Assembly (NCBI RefSeq): GCF_000516985.1 | Contig: NW_006917096.1 | Coordinates: forward strand, 1,163,606 to 1,227,605 | DNA: 64,000 nucleotides | Source: Pestalotiopsis fici W106-1 | Lineage: Eukaryota; Ascomycota; Sordariomycetes; Amphisphaeriales; Sporocadaceae | Reading direction: 5' to 3' | In this document: piece by piece, positions 37,301-47,805 of the stretch | How the letters are laid out: each line of letters starts with the position of its first letter | Numbering within the stretch: the first letter of the stretch is position 1 | The notes under the pieces: generated by a model | What the model was told of the DNA's origin: nothing | Seen by the model: only the letters and a program-made list of their open reading frames with translations | Database searches by the model: none | Position numbers and translations under genes: made by a program

Positions 37301-38500
37301 GAGATGAACAAACACGGTCAATTAAGTTCGAGCCGATTTTTGCTCTGAAGACCCTGTACCAGGCAAACAACGGGCCGCACACATGAGAAGCAGTCTCTTC
37401 CTTATCAACAGAAAGAAAAACTAGATAACCTTTTTTTTTTTCTCTTTCCCTTGTCCACGCTATGATTGGCCAATTCAAGAACAAAAGAACTCAGTCGTAA
37501 AGTACCAAGAAGATCAAATACCAAAGGGAACCGACATGGACCCCCCTGCCGCGGGAAAGGCGATGCCCGGGTTCCGGATCCCCTTTCCTCCACACCGGCC
37601 GTGCGGGGGGTTCCCGGGGAACGGGGACACCGGGGTATGTAAAGAATCTGCTTCCTTAATTTGGAAAAACAAAAAAAAAAAGAATAACAAAGAATTAAAA
37701 GAGGAAAGACATGAAATATATTTCATGGCGTGTTATTTGGCGTCTGGGAATTTATGGTAACTTTCCAAATCGAGGAATAAGACAAGCCACGAGCGAGAGA
37801 GGTCCGCCTCTGATCCCTTTCATCATAACGCCAAACGTGGCCGGCCATTCTAGGTAATATATTTATTTGGAAACTCTGCTCTTGTGCTATATTTCCTTGT
37901 TGGACGAGTTATCTGGCGACTAACCCCCACGCGATCCGGGCCGCTGTTTAGTTGCAGTCCCTTGAGTAGCAGCTCCCAAGGGTCATGGATAGATCAAGTA
38001 GAGCAGTTGTACATGGAGGGAAAAGGGGAATAAAAAATTGTGCATGGAGTCATTTCACTCACTACATTTATCCGATCCGCCGCTATTGGCTATCTCAATG
38101 GTAAAGCGTGTTAAAAAGAAATGGAGCAAATGCTCCTGTTATAGTCAATGAGAGGCGTAACTAGTGGTAGAAGGGAATTGGCATGTTAAACACGGTGAAC
38201 CTATTCGTATTTTTATCATCTTTTATTTCATACTTACAAATATCTCGCCGTAACGTAACGAGGCAAAGACACTCGCAGCTTTGTTGCATTTGGGAAGTTT
38301 GTTTGAGTTTTTTCTCTTTAAAAAATATGGCGGTCTCGGTCTCGGTTTCGGGTTGCAGGTACCAGAGGGCTTTCATGTACCCTGGACGTTATTAATTGAT
38401 GTCTTTTGCCGAATCCATTGCTGCCTGGAAAACTTTCTAGGTAGTCGACGACTGCTTTCTGTATCAAGACTGTATAAATGTACACTTAGGCATCATTATA
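34304..38500. other. Gene-poor region between YVH1 and VFA1, first part
   Basis: No gene recognised. It holds an 18-base T-run (34527-34544), C/T-rich tracts near 36090-36120 and AT-rich stretches. Short frames present on both strands lack recognisable domains. Confidence 0.5.
34527..34544. repeat. Poly(T) run, 18 bases
   Basis: An uninterrupted run of 18 T about 220 bases downstream of YVH1. Confidence 0.85.
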
Positions 38501-41341
38501 AACAGCGGAGCAGCTGTTTGATTTGGCCATGTATCTGAATGAGATGGGGTATTCCTACGTTCTCATCAAGCAACATGGTAAATATTTCATGGGACCGCAA
38601 AGCCAAGATACAGGCGATTTTTCTTTTTTAGAAACCAGCCATGTACAGATTGAATTTGTACATCTGGGGTCTATATTGTTCCCTGACATGGCGGAATTAG
38701 CCTTCGAGGCGCCCAGGTGGCAAGACGTACAACGAATAGGAACCTGCGGAACGAAGCCGAGGAGGGCGGGAGCTAACAAGATAAACTTTCTCCTCCCGGC
38801 TGGGGAGTGTACTCGGAGTATAAGCATGTCCCTGTCAGTCAAAAGACGGGAGACGTATATTTGCATATCGGTTCCTGGGCCTTTTGCCCAGTGGTCTCTT
38901 TTTATTCGCAATGAATGATTTGACTTGCTGAAGATGGGAAAGGGTACGTATCGGTGTAATGCACAAGATAATCTATCTACGTCCAAACTGGAACGTATTT
39001 CCATGAGGCATGCCCATCTTATACCAGGTGAGCAGGTACTAGCAGTCCGCGGAAGGTGTACAACCAGCAAAGAACAGGATGAATCAATCTGCAAAAGTTC
39101 CTTCCAAGCGATCAAGAACAAGGCGAAAAGTGGCCCGACTATGAATGTCCTAAACACGGATAGCAGCTTTGTTTTGTCTTCCTCGAGTTTCAGCCCACTA
39201 TGGTGAATCTCGGAGTTCGGCACCAATGTGCGCTGACACAACGGGGGGGAGAGACAAGTTTGACAGTATAGGTTGCCATCAAAGTTTAATCGCCCGGCAC
39301 GGCAAAAGACCCAACTGACTCACAAGTCCGAGCATTTACGACAAGTTTGGGCCCTAATGAAACTCCCACATAAAGGTGTGTAACACCAGATTTTCCATGT
39401 GCCGTGCGCCCTCTGCCCTACCGCGAGGCATACAGGGATCAAGATCAAGGACAAGAAATTGAGACCATCGTATTCCAAAAAAAAGAGGAGCTTGACGCAA
39501 AGAGATAAAATAGATAATAATAAAATAGAAAAAGACTTGGTTAGGTTGGTCTGAAAGGTCCCGGGAGAAGTGGATCATTGAGGACAGGCAGCCATATAAA
39601 AATGTTGGGGGGCCAGAAATTGGATCGCCATGTGTCGTTCATGGCAAGGTCTCGTTGCATACGGGCAGAGCAACTTCATATCCAAAGGTATATATTGTAG
39701 TTTGACACAAGCCGTGGGCCTAATCTGAAAACGGGCACTCTATTCATCCCTGACCTTGCCTGCATCATGTCCGTTGTGACAAGCATTGTATAGCTCCAAG
39801 TCGAAGTTTCCATGATCACGATAGATTGGGCGAGACATATTATGGCGTTGCATTGCCAAGGCATAATCTCAAAGAAGAGATCCGCAGGCGGCCGCATCAT
39901 GCTCATACTGCAGAACTGCCTTATTGTGCCTGGTATACTGCAAGAGGGCCGAAAGGGGAAACTTCCATCTCTGGTCATAAATCACAATTTGCTTCCGGGT
40001 AAGAGGGACGTATCGTTGCAGTTGGTCAGTTTGTTTCCTGGATTGTAAGATTTCTGATGATTTTATTCCCGCATTATCGGAAATACGGCCGAAATATAGC
40101 ATATCTACCGATCATATGCAAGGTCCCGGACCGTGGTCGTTTCTCCACGATAAAAGGCGGGAAGGATTCCTGTCCTAAATACCAAGGACTCGGAATTCCC
40201 AGTATGGACCTGCCGATGCCCTGCGGACGACAATCCTCCCATGCCGATATACATATAGCCATTAGTTGACGTCCAATAATGCCAGATGGGAACGGGTCGT
40301 TCTTTGAAGTTGGAGTTCAAGATGGCGGTAGCTGCATAGCAGCACATGAACGCAAGCGAGGTAGCAATCACGGTATCCTTTGCAGATAACCCCGCATTGT
40401 TCGATCGTGAGAACGATTTGACTTCTGCCATCTTGTCCTCCACGACGTAAGCACTAGCCCCGTTCAGGGGTGGGACAAACACCACGGGGCTGATGGGCCG
40501 GACTTTGTTGGGTAGCAATCCCCGGGCACAGGAGCTGTACTTTTTTTTTTTCTTCTTACAGAAAGAGACACAAGTTTCGGCGGCAGGCTCGGCTGGTTGT
40601 AGTTGAAGCTAATCACGTCGTGGAAGGGCCGGATATCATAAGCCTGCCTGCCGCCTTCGTGGCGTCTCGAACCATCGCCCGGTAAGGCTGACAGGTTGGT
40701 GGTAATACAAGACGATCGATTTCTCATCATCATCATCATCATCATGTGATCATATCGGCCTGGACTGGTTCACCAAAATGACAGTCATTCGGGCCAACCC
40801 GCGGAAGAGGCCTAAGCGGCATCTCTCGGTCCTTTCATTGTGTGCTGCTGACTGCAGCTCGGGACAAGGCCCACACTTGCGAGAACGGGTGTGGCTCTAG
40901 AAATGTACAGAGCTCGAGTACATTGGAGATACAGAGGTCCGGGCATTATCGCTTGCGATGGTGTGGTCTTTGGAGCCTATTGAATTTGCTGCTCGGTATT
41001 CTTATATGCAGGCATCTTGCGAGAGGTGCCGAAATACTATGCTGAAAGAGGTCAAACGCCTGCCCTCGAGCCAAGGCAGAACCTCATTGGGGTTGCAAGG
41101 GGGTGGTCATGTATGTTCATTTGATATGGCTGCCACGTCCATAGAACTCGAGCGTGTACTTTTCATAAAAGTACCTCACCAAGCCTGTTCACGGTTCGTG
41201 GGTAAGGTGTCAGTCAATATTCGGCAAGGTGTCATTCCAGCTGTGGCGTTTTTTGGCGGCCAGTTTCGAGCTGATTATACGACTCGCGCAGCTCACGAGG
41301 AGCAATTTGCAAATAATTGGCGTTGAAATGTGATTTGTTAT
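38501..41341. other. Gene-poor region between YVH1 and VFA1, second part
   Basis: No gene recognised. The longest frame (minus strand, 38555-39241, 228 codons) is opposed by an open plus-strand frame (38523-38918). Neither shows a known motif. Another unassigned plus-strand frame at 40958-41326 ends 15 bases before the VFA1 stop. Confidence 0.5.
40725..40745 (+). repeat. (CAT)7 triplet repeat
   Basis: Seven perfect CAT units in tandem. Confidence 0.9.
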
Positions 41342-41991
41342 TTATGGTGCATCTTTGGGGACTGAAGGAAAGAATCCCGGAGTAGCCATTCGTTCACGGT
41401 TCCTTTTGGCCAATTCTGCCTGATGCTTCTTGGTGAGGCGGCCCTGATAGAAACTCCTTGAAAAAGGTGTCAGCTAGTTTCGACACGATACATGGAAAAT
41501 CTCGAACGCTTACTTTGCAAGAGAAAATACCCTGGGCTCTTCTTCTTTTGGAGTCGAGACTTCAGATTTTGGCTATTAGACATGGTTAGCAGGAGATAGT
41601 AACATTGCGAGGACCAAGGGAGGCCAACCTCGTCCTTGGATTTTGACTCGTCCTTTTTATCATCTTCCTTGGAATCCTTGTCTTTGTCGTCGGACTTTGA
41701 CTTGTCTTCTCCTTTGGATTTGTCCTGTTTCTTCTTTTGCTTCTCTTCATACTCCTTCTTGACCCGCTCAAGCTCCTCGTCCATCTCCTTCTTCTTCCTG
41801 GCGGCGATGGCGGCCTCGTCGACGACGGGCGTGGCAAATCTGGTGTCCTTGAGGTGTGCGGGACATACGTAAAAGAAATCTTGCTTCTCAGGCGTCACCA
41901 GGACGCTGGTGCTCGGCCTGAAGCATATATCACAACCTTTGGCGGCCGAGTCAGCTACCTTGCGGTGGTGCCACACATTGGGGAACGACAT
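41342..41991 (-). CDS. VFA1: Vps4-associated protein 1
   Basis: Three exons on the minus strand (41991-41629, 41572-41514, 41456-41342) give 178 residues. The introns are 56 and 57 bp. The N-terminus F-P-N-V-W-H-H-R-K-V-A-D, followed by two C-x2-C-like pairs (C-D-I-C and later F-Y-V-C-P-A-H-L-K), matches the zinc-binding domain of yeast Vfa1. The middle is a charged Lys/Glu/Asp coiled-coil-like stretch. The C-terminus F-Y-Q-G-R-L-T-K-K-H and F-P-S-V-P-K is the conserved Vps4-binding end and is recovered only by splicing; unspliced reading gives an unrelated tail. Intron 1 has a weak donor (GTTGGC) but a good GCTAAC branch site. In yeast Vfa1 binds the ATPase Vps4 at endosomes and stimulates it. 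Confidence 0.88.
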
Positions 41992-42481
41992 GGTTGCAGC
42001 GTCGTCCCTCGAAGCTTGACCGTATCAAAGTATCCCAGTATAACGCCCGAATGGAGATATAGAGCGAGCTAGTATGCTGCTGTGTACGAGAGGAACGAGA
42101 AGAAGTAATAGATAGTTTAACGCTGTTGTTTTGTCGCTCTCCATGTTCAATGCATTGATGAAGTTGCCCAATCGTAAGTGGGGGGTGGGTATGTGGGGCT
42201 GGAGAGTCCCCTAGGTTAGGTTAGTTAGTTCACGGTACACGCTGTGGCTTGCGGTTTGGGGCTCAAGATCATGTATAATAACTACATGATACTATTCTCT
42301 GCTCGAAATATACACGACTTGACCAAGATTGCCCCTTAAAGTATCAATAGTAGTCGCAGTGGCCCGCAGAATGCTTATTGGTATATTTCCTCAGGACACC
42401 CCGCGGATTGAATTCATGCCAAATTATTCCCTTCAGTCGTGAAAGTCGTCAGAATTTATGGTACAGTCTAGCAGGCGTCTA
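41992..42481. other. Intergenic, VFA1 promoter and RTT106 3' end
   Basis: 490 bases between two minus-strand genes. A short GGTTAGGTTAG-like repeat lies near 42222. No coding frame was accepted. Confidence 0.6.
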
Positions 42482-43852
42482 TTATTCATCGTCAGCTGCG
42501 CCGGCATTGTCTTCGTCCATCTCGTCGTCATCTTCGCCATCCTCTCCTGCATCATCATCTTCGTCGTCGTCGTCGTCATCGTCATCAGAGCTACTGCCAG
42601 AGCCCTCACTCTCTCCATCGGAACCGGGATCGTAGTCCTCCTCATCTTCCTCGTCATCGTCTCCCCAGAGATCGGTCTTTTGAAGCTCTGCCAAGCCGAC
42701 GCCTGGCGCTGCTCCATCATCGTCATCACCGTTTTCGGCGTCTACTCCTTTCTTGCCCTTGCCATTCTCTGCGAGCTCTTTCTTGGCTTTGCGTTGGTCT
42801 GCCATACTTCGATCCTGCAGACCCTTGCGCGCCACATACTTCTCATTGATACCAGCATAGTCCTCTTGATCCAACATGGCAAATTCGATCTCTTCGGTTG
42901 CCTCGTCATCGCCGCCTTCTTTTGTGAAGATCTCTACCACCATGTTAAAGGTGCGCTGCAGGACGCTCGTGTAGCTGATGGCGGCGATACGGTCCACCGG
43001 GATGAAGAGCAAGGGCTTCTTGAAAGCCCACAAGATTCCGTTCTCGAGGAAGAAGAGGAAGCCATCTTTGGATCCTCGGTGTGCCGCCACGTGGACGGCC
43101 TGCTCCTTTGGTCGATGAGCCTGCCGTACCTGGCTGTGAAATTTTGAAGGGTCTGCCTCGACGATTTGCACGTCGGGGGCTCTGGCGTTTAGGCACATCT
43201 TGAGCGCCCAGTTGAATAACTGCTTGTAAGAGTCGGAAACCGCCTGTGCGGCTGCAGCATTCTTGCCGCCAATCGAGCCTGGCTTGGGTGCTGTGGCACC
43301 AATGGTGAAGACGAGAGGTTCAGCAGCCGTAGATGGGCTATCCTTGGAAAGCGATGCCAAAGCTGAGCCTCGGGGGAGGAGGACGTAGTTGTGTTGCACT
43401 TGAGCCTTTTCGGGCACAGGGAGGCAAAATACATATTCGAAATCCTTCCAGGCGTATGTGATGGTAGGAATCGGAGCCGTAGTGTTGGGCGCCTTGGCGT
43501 AGATGTGGTGCGCAGTGAAGCATAGGTCAAACTTCTTGCGCTGAGGGATCGAGACGGAGATGTCCTTGATCTCCAACAACACATCCTCACTCGCGACGTC
43601 TACACTGGGTGCAGCTCCATTAGAGGAGGAAGAGGTGCTGCCATTCTGGTCAATGTCGACTCGCCGCCGTTTGAGGGCAGGCTGCTCTTCTGCTGCCGAG
43701 TCGCCACCAGTCTGCTCGTAGACGTAGCTGACAATGTCGTTGAAAAGCTTTACTCGACTCGGCGTGTCGGCTTCCTTTTGGATGCCCTTGAGGATGTCGG
43801 GCCTCGACTTGAAGACGGCGCTTAGCTTCTGGGAGTCAAGCCCGCTTGACAT
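42482..43852 (-). CDS. RTT106: Histone chaperone Rtt106
   Basis: An intronless gene of 456 residues. After an N-terminal helical dimerisation-type region (about 1-60) and a basic K-R-R-R patch come tandem PH-like modules (about 90-340, PF08512). They include [11 protein letters not shown] and the later [16 protein letters not shown]. The last 80 residues are an Asp/Glu/Ser-rich acidic tail. Rtt106 binds H3-H4, particularly H3 acetylated at K56, and deposits it during replication-coupled assembly and silencing. FACT subunit Pob3 has the same PH architecture but is longer and carries an additional N-terminal SSRP-type domain, so Rtt106 fits better. The gene is divergent from MRP10, with 995 bp between their starts. 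Confidence 0.92.
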   Translation of the reverse strand: MSSGLDSQKLSAVFKSRPDILKGIQKEADTPSRVKLFNDIVSYVYEQTGGDSAAEEQPALKRRRVDIDQNGSTSSSSNGAAPSVDVASEDVLLEIKDISVSIPQRKKFDLCFTAHHIYAKAPNTTAPIPTITYAWKDFEYVFCLPVPEKAQVQHNYVLLPRGSALASLSKDSPSTAAEPLVFTIGATAPKPGSIGGKNAAAAQAVSDSYKQLFNWALKMCLNARAPDVQIVEADPSKFHSQVRQAHRPKEQAVHVAAHRGSKDGFLFFLENGILWAFKKPLLFIPVDRIAAISYTSVLQRTFNMVVEIFTKEGGDDEATEEIEFAMLDQEDYAGINEKYVARKGLQDRSMADQRKAKKELAENGKGKKGVDAENGDDDDGAAPGVGLAELQKTDLWGDDDEEDEEDYDPGSDGESEGSGSSSDDDDDDDDEDDDAGEDGEDDDEMDEDNAGAADDE

Positions 43853-44847
43853 TTTCGAGCGCGGCGCCAGCTTTGCGGCGGGTGCAATTTCGTATGCAAG
43901 GACGTCGTTGTTTGTTGTTGGGTTCGGATCTGTACAATCAAGGCGGGTCGGGTAAGATGGCGGTTGTTGTGCGATTGCAAGTCAATGAGGTTTCGCAAGC
44001 AAGCAAGAGAGTAATAAAAAAAGGTTATGTTTTGTTTTGGGGATTTAGAAAAGTGAATATCCACTGGAGCAAGCTTGTCGTCATTGGAGTTTGATATATT
44101 TTTATTCCAATCCCTGGCGCCTTTGGCTTAATGCACGGCCCCTTAGGCGCCGCCCACATAGATTAGATAATTGCAGAGTCGCGCGCGTGTGTGTGTGTTG
44201 CTCGGAGGAATACACCGTGGGTTTTCGAAGGCAGAATATATTCCAAGACAAGGCATGTGACAGTATATTTCCATGCCTAATATTCGAAGGAAACAATGGA
44301 ATCTAGTAATGTGAAATTCGTTATTTTCTGATCCGAGCAAACATACAGATCCACCAGTCGGTACCTGGGTAAAGATCAAGTACAATTATTCGCATCATCA
44401 AGCTCCATGGTCTGCTCACATACAACCTGTTATGGTGCCTACATTAGGCAACATTTGTAAATGTACATGATTGCAATTGTTTCAAACCCTAGTTTGGAAA
44501 CGGCCTTCTCTTAATTATTTGCAACATTTATGTAGCGGAATACATATTCAACGGCCGGTTACCTACATGTAAGAACACACAACAACATGCTGGGCCGTCG
44601 AGGTACCAGAAGGCGGCATATGGTCCAATCAGGGGACTTTGGCGGCGCTAGAAGCACAGACCAGCGATTCCCCCAAATGGGGACTGCAGCGCATCTCTCT
44701 CTCTCAGAGCTAAGATTTTTGTAAAGCTTCAGATCTTGAACGAGAGTCAATCCGTTTGTCGCCCCTCAGCAATTGACCTTTCCTCGCCGCAGAAGCTGCC
44801 CTCATCTTCTACGTACTTTTTCCCAACGCGCGAACTCACATCACATC
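43853..44847. promoter_or_regulatory. Shared divergent promoter region of RTT106 and MRP10
   Basis: 995 bases separate the two divergent start codons, so both promoters must lie here. A short GT repeat sits near 44185-44200 and a CT repeat near 44694. No coding frame was accepted. Confidence 0.5.
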
Positions 44848-45236
44848 ATGACTGGAACGCACAAGCCCATGCGGCTCCCACCGCTCAAGGTTCTGCGCGT
44901 CAAGAACCCAAACCGCCAGGGCGAGAAGCCGTGCATGGCTATGATGTCCTCGGTCCTCGGTGAGTGGAAAGCTCCTCCAATCTTGGGCGCTGATTTCTTT
45001 GATGCCAAGTCCCTTTTGCCCCCCACTTTGTTCGATGGAAACGCTCACTAACGTCGGGGGCTCTCGAAATAGCATGCTGGGCTTCGGCAGGATACAACAC
45101 GGCCGGTTGCGCACAGATGGAGCAGGCCCTTCGAGCGTGTATGGATGGCCCGCAGCCCTCGGGGGGCCGGAGGAGCGAGATCAACTACCACTTGTCGAGA
45201 TTCCAGTCGAGGGTTGCTGGTGTCAAGAAGCCTTAA
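44848..45236 (+). CDS. MRP10: Mitochondrial small ribosomal subunit protein Mrp10 (mS37)
   Basis: Two exons, 44848-44959 and 45073-45236, give 91 residues. The 113 bp intron has donor GTGAGT and a TAG acceptor, with a CTAAC branch site 20 bases before the acceptor. Splicing produces a twin CX9C CHCH fold: Cys29 and Cys39 separated by nine residues, and Cys50 and Cys60 separated by nine. It also restores the C-terminus I-N-Y-H-L-S-R-F, typical of Mrp10. Unspliced frames end within the intron. Mrp10 is a component of the mitochondrial small ribosomal subunit; in yeast it is oxidised by the Mia40 pathway before reaching the matrix. A basic, proline-containing N-terminus (R-L-P-P-L-K) suits mitochondrial import. 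The length is normal. Confidence 0.93.
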
Positions 45237-45793
45237 GAAGAGGGAAAGGGAGAGGGCAAGAAGAGTTGGCAAGCTGGATAAAGAGGGCTACACTCGCATC
45301 AATCTGCGCCAGCACGACAATGGCAGGATAGTAAAGATATGGCGGCCGGATGGACAAGAGATACCGACAAGGCCAAAGGTCCAAAATACGGGCACCGTCA
45401 TGTGCATGTATGGGCGGGAAAATATGCCACGACAAACAATGGGTGGACTAGCAAAACACCCCCTGCGCCTGGGAAGAACTCGATTTTGTCCCAATCATTG
45501 TACGATATCCGACGAACGACAAACGGTAGCCTAAGAGGGGAGAGCATTGGGTTTGGCGTTCTTGATTTAAGAGACAAAGAAAACCCGACACTTCGCACGG
45601 GAATCTTGTTCATTTAACGTACTCTGTATAATTTCTTGTACAAATGGAACAGAAAAAAAAGTGAAATAACACCGTCAATATGACGGTTAAGCCATGCAAG
45701 TTTGAAGTCGAATGCAATTGATAGAAATTCCATATATTGATATGATGCCTCTATCCTGATATGAGACTCCATCGACCACCTACGAACTTGGCC
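45237..45793. other. Convergent intergenic region
   Basis: About 560 bases between MRP10 and the secreted protein gene, 3' end to 3' end. Open frames cross it on both strands but show no motif and probably reflect base composition. Confidence 0.5.
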
Positions 45794-46564
45794 TCAACAC
45801 AAGCACGGCAAATGTATGGTCTGGTAGTTACTGCAAGTCGCCCCGCTGGGCACGTCGCTTCCTGTCTGAAGGTAAATCTGCCAGTACGAATCATCGAGTT
45901 GACAAGCGAGGAAATTCAGCTCTAAAGATGTAGTGGTCAGCAAGTATTAATCTGAGCATGCGTAGATTTTGTCTCTTTATCCTTCTTTCGCCCCTCTTCC
46001 CTCCCCTTTCTCCAGCAAAAAGTTTTCGAAATCAAAAACAACAAAAAGGTAAACACAGAAAATGATTCACGACAATGAATGAAAAAGACTCACGTCTGCC
46101 CCAGGTACTGCCCGTCGTGGTTATAATGGTATCGCCCTCGAGGCCCCACGCCGTGGTATTGGCCGTCTCGTCGAGCGTCAGCGTCTTGTAGCTCGTGCTG
46201 TCCGACCCAATGTTGAAGTAGCGCGTCGTGTTGGTGCTCGCAATGGTGCCGGCAATGTCGAAATACTCGGACGAGGGCTCGGGGCCCATGACGGCAATCG
46301 AGGCTAATTGGGTGTAAAATTTTCCCACCGGTAAGCTCGTGTAATTCAACCTTGTCTTTTGCTCTTCTGCATATTCTTTCCTTCTCGTCTCCTCGCCCTC
46401 ATGGTTTTGATCCTTTTGGAAATTTAACATGGGGAGTTGCACTCACGATCGGATGGATAAGACTGAAGGTACAAGTGGTAGATTGGATCCGACACACTGC
46501 GAATCTGGTACGATTTTGCCGCGGCCATAGTGGCCAGAAATAAGACCGGTACCGCAGCCAACAT
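45794..46564 (-). CDS. Small secreted protein, unknown function
   Basis: Three exons on the minus strand (46564-46447, 46303-46094, 45921-45794) give 151 residues. The introns are 143 and 172 bp and both have GTGAGT donors. Splicing gives P-S-D-P-S-I-A-V-M-G at the first join and W-G-R-Q-L-N-F-L-A-C at the second. Residues 1-16 are a signal peptide (hydrophobic V-L-F-L-A-T core, A-A-A before K17). The mature part is Thr/Ser-rich with N-glycosylation sites in the middle and four cysteines near the end (116, 139, 149, 151). The protein finishes P-C-L-C. No GPI signal or known domain was seen. It reads like a fungal extracellular protein of the orphan type. A longer frame through intron 1 (to 46442) lacks the signal peptide and is rejected. 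Confidence 0.72.
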
Positions 46565-46716
46565 GGTGGTTATCAAGAAGTCGATCCTTTAACTTTCGTG
46601 GTATCACTTATTTGATAGAGCTCGTTCAACAAGTAATTATATCCAATAACCCACAATTGAGGGATGGGAGATCCAAGTTAGTTCTTGGCTGTGCTCACTC
46701 GCGTCAGCAACGACAA

Positions 46717-46725
46717 ATATATATG
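46717..46725 (-). promoter_or_regulatory. Possible TATA box for the secreted protein gene
   Basis: An AT-rich TATATATT-type element lies about 155 bases upstream of the ATG at 46564 on the minus strand. Confidence 0.3.
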
Positions 46726-47479
46726 TTCTTGCTCGAAGCAACCAGACAACTATTGCAAGTGAACAGCATCAATGTCAAGTGAACCGTGGCACTGGATAGG
46801 GACACATGGATGGGGGATGCTCCAGTGTTATGGGCTCCCAACCGCAAAGGGTAAGTCACGGAAGACAGCCCCCGTTCAATCTACTTGATACGACAAAAAG
46901 TTTTGGGCACGCTCACGAGAAACATAGGCACTTTCTGTGTAGCTGTCAAGACTTGTGGAATAATTGATTCGTATTTCGCCGTCCAATGCTTACATGATGC
47001 AGTAGACATTTGCAGGCTCGATTGGGCCTTTATAATTTAGGAACGCAAGAGAGCCTACCACCTCAACTGATTGTTTTCGCAACCATCTTCTCTCTCTCCT
47101 CTCTGCAGTTCCATTGTACGAGAAGAAAATCCCCATGGACGCCGTTCAGCCTATAACTAGCGCCGGAACTGTGCATAACACAAGAAGAACATCAACTTAA
47201 GCCAAGATTGGCGTCGCCCCAGTTCCACCGCCAACCCCCCAGTTCCCCGACCATTTCTCCAGTATATTCTGAGCATCAGGCCTGTGTAGATTTAAAAAAT
47301 CCAATGCGCTTTGGCTTTCAACCTATCCATAGCAATAGTTGTTCGACCACGATCCCCAAGTCGAACCAGAGTTTCTGTAAATTCCATTTGCGACGAAGGA
47401 AAAGGGAGTTGTAAAAAAAGGAAATGGTAATGAAGAGTGGTAACAAAGAGCGTCGGTCCAGCCCACATACGCCGAAGTG

Positions 47480-47509
47480 TCTGGTATCATAATATCTGGT
47501 ATCATAATA
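47480..47509. repeat. Tandem 15 bp duplication
   Basis: The 15-mer TCTGGTATCATAATA occurs twice, head to tail, with no mismatch. Confidence 0.9.
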
Positions 47510-47805
47510 TTTGCGTAGAAGTAAAGTCGTGAAGAGAGTGTAATCGTTTGCCGAAGTTGAGAAGTTGCCCCAAAAAAAAAAAAAAACCAGCAAGAAAGCA
47601 GAACAAAACAGAACGAGGCAGGGTTATGGTATCAAAGTGGTTGTCGTTGTCTATGCAATTGGTGTACGCCATGATCGAAGTCGTGCAAATGTGGTAATGG
47701 TATATGCTGTTCGCAACTCGAGGTCGTTGGTTGCTGTATATGATCTAGGAAGTTGAGCCTGAATGCTGCCGTGGTATGCAAGGAGGATAATATTGATAAG
47801 AGGCA

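Larger units (their letters stand above)
46565..47805. other. Intergenic, secreted protein gene promoter and CDC24 3' flank
   Basis: 1.24 kb between two minus-strand genes. No coding frame was accepted. It contains a 15 bp tandem duplication (47480-47509) and a 15-base A-run (47572-47586). Confidence 0.55.

Noticed and set aside
38555..39241. 228-codon minus-strand frame, longest in the second gene-poor region
   Set aside because: No motif, and the opposite strand is also open; possible as an orphan gene but not supportable.
42458..43147. 229-codon plus-strand frame, very hydrophobic
   Set aside because: It is the antisense of the acidic tail and PH region of RTT106; the hydrophobic residues come from reading GAC/GAT-type codons backwards.
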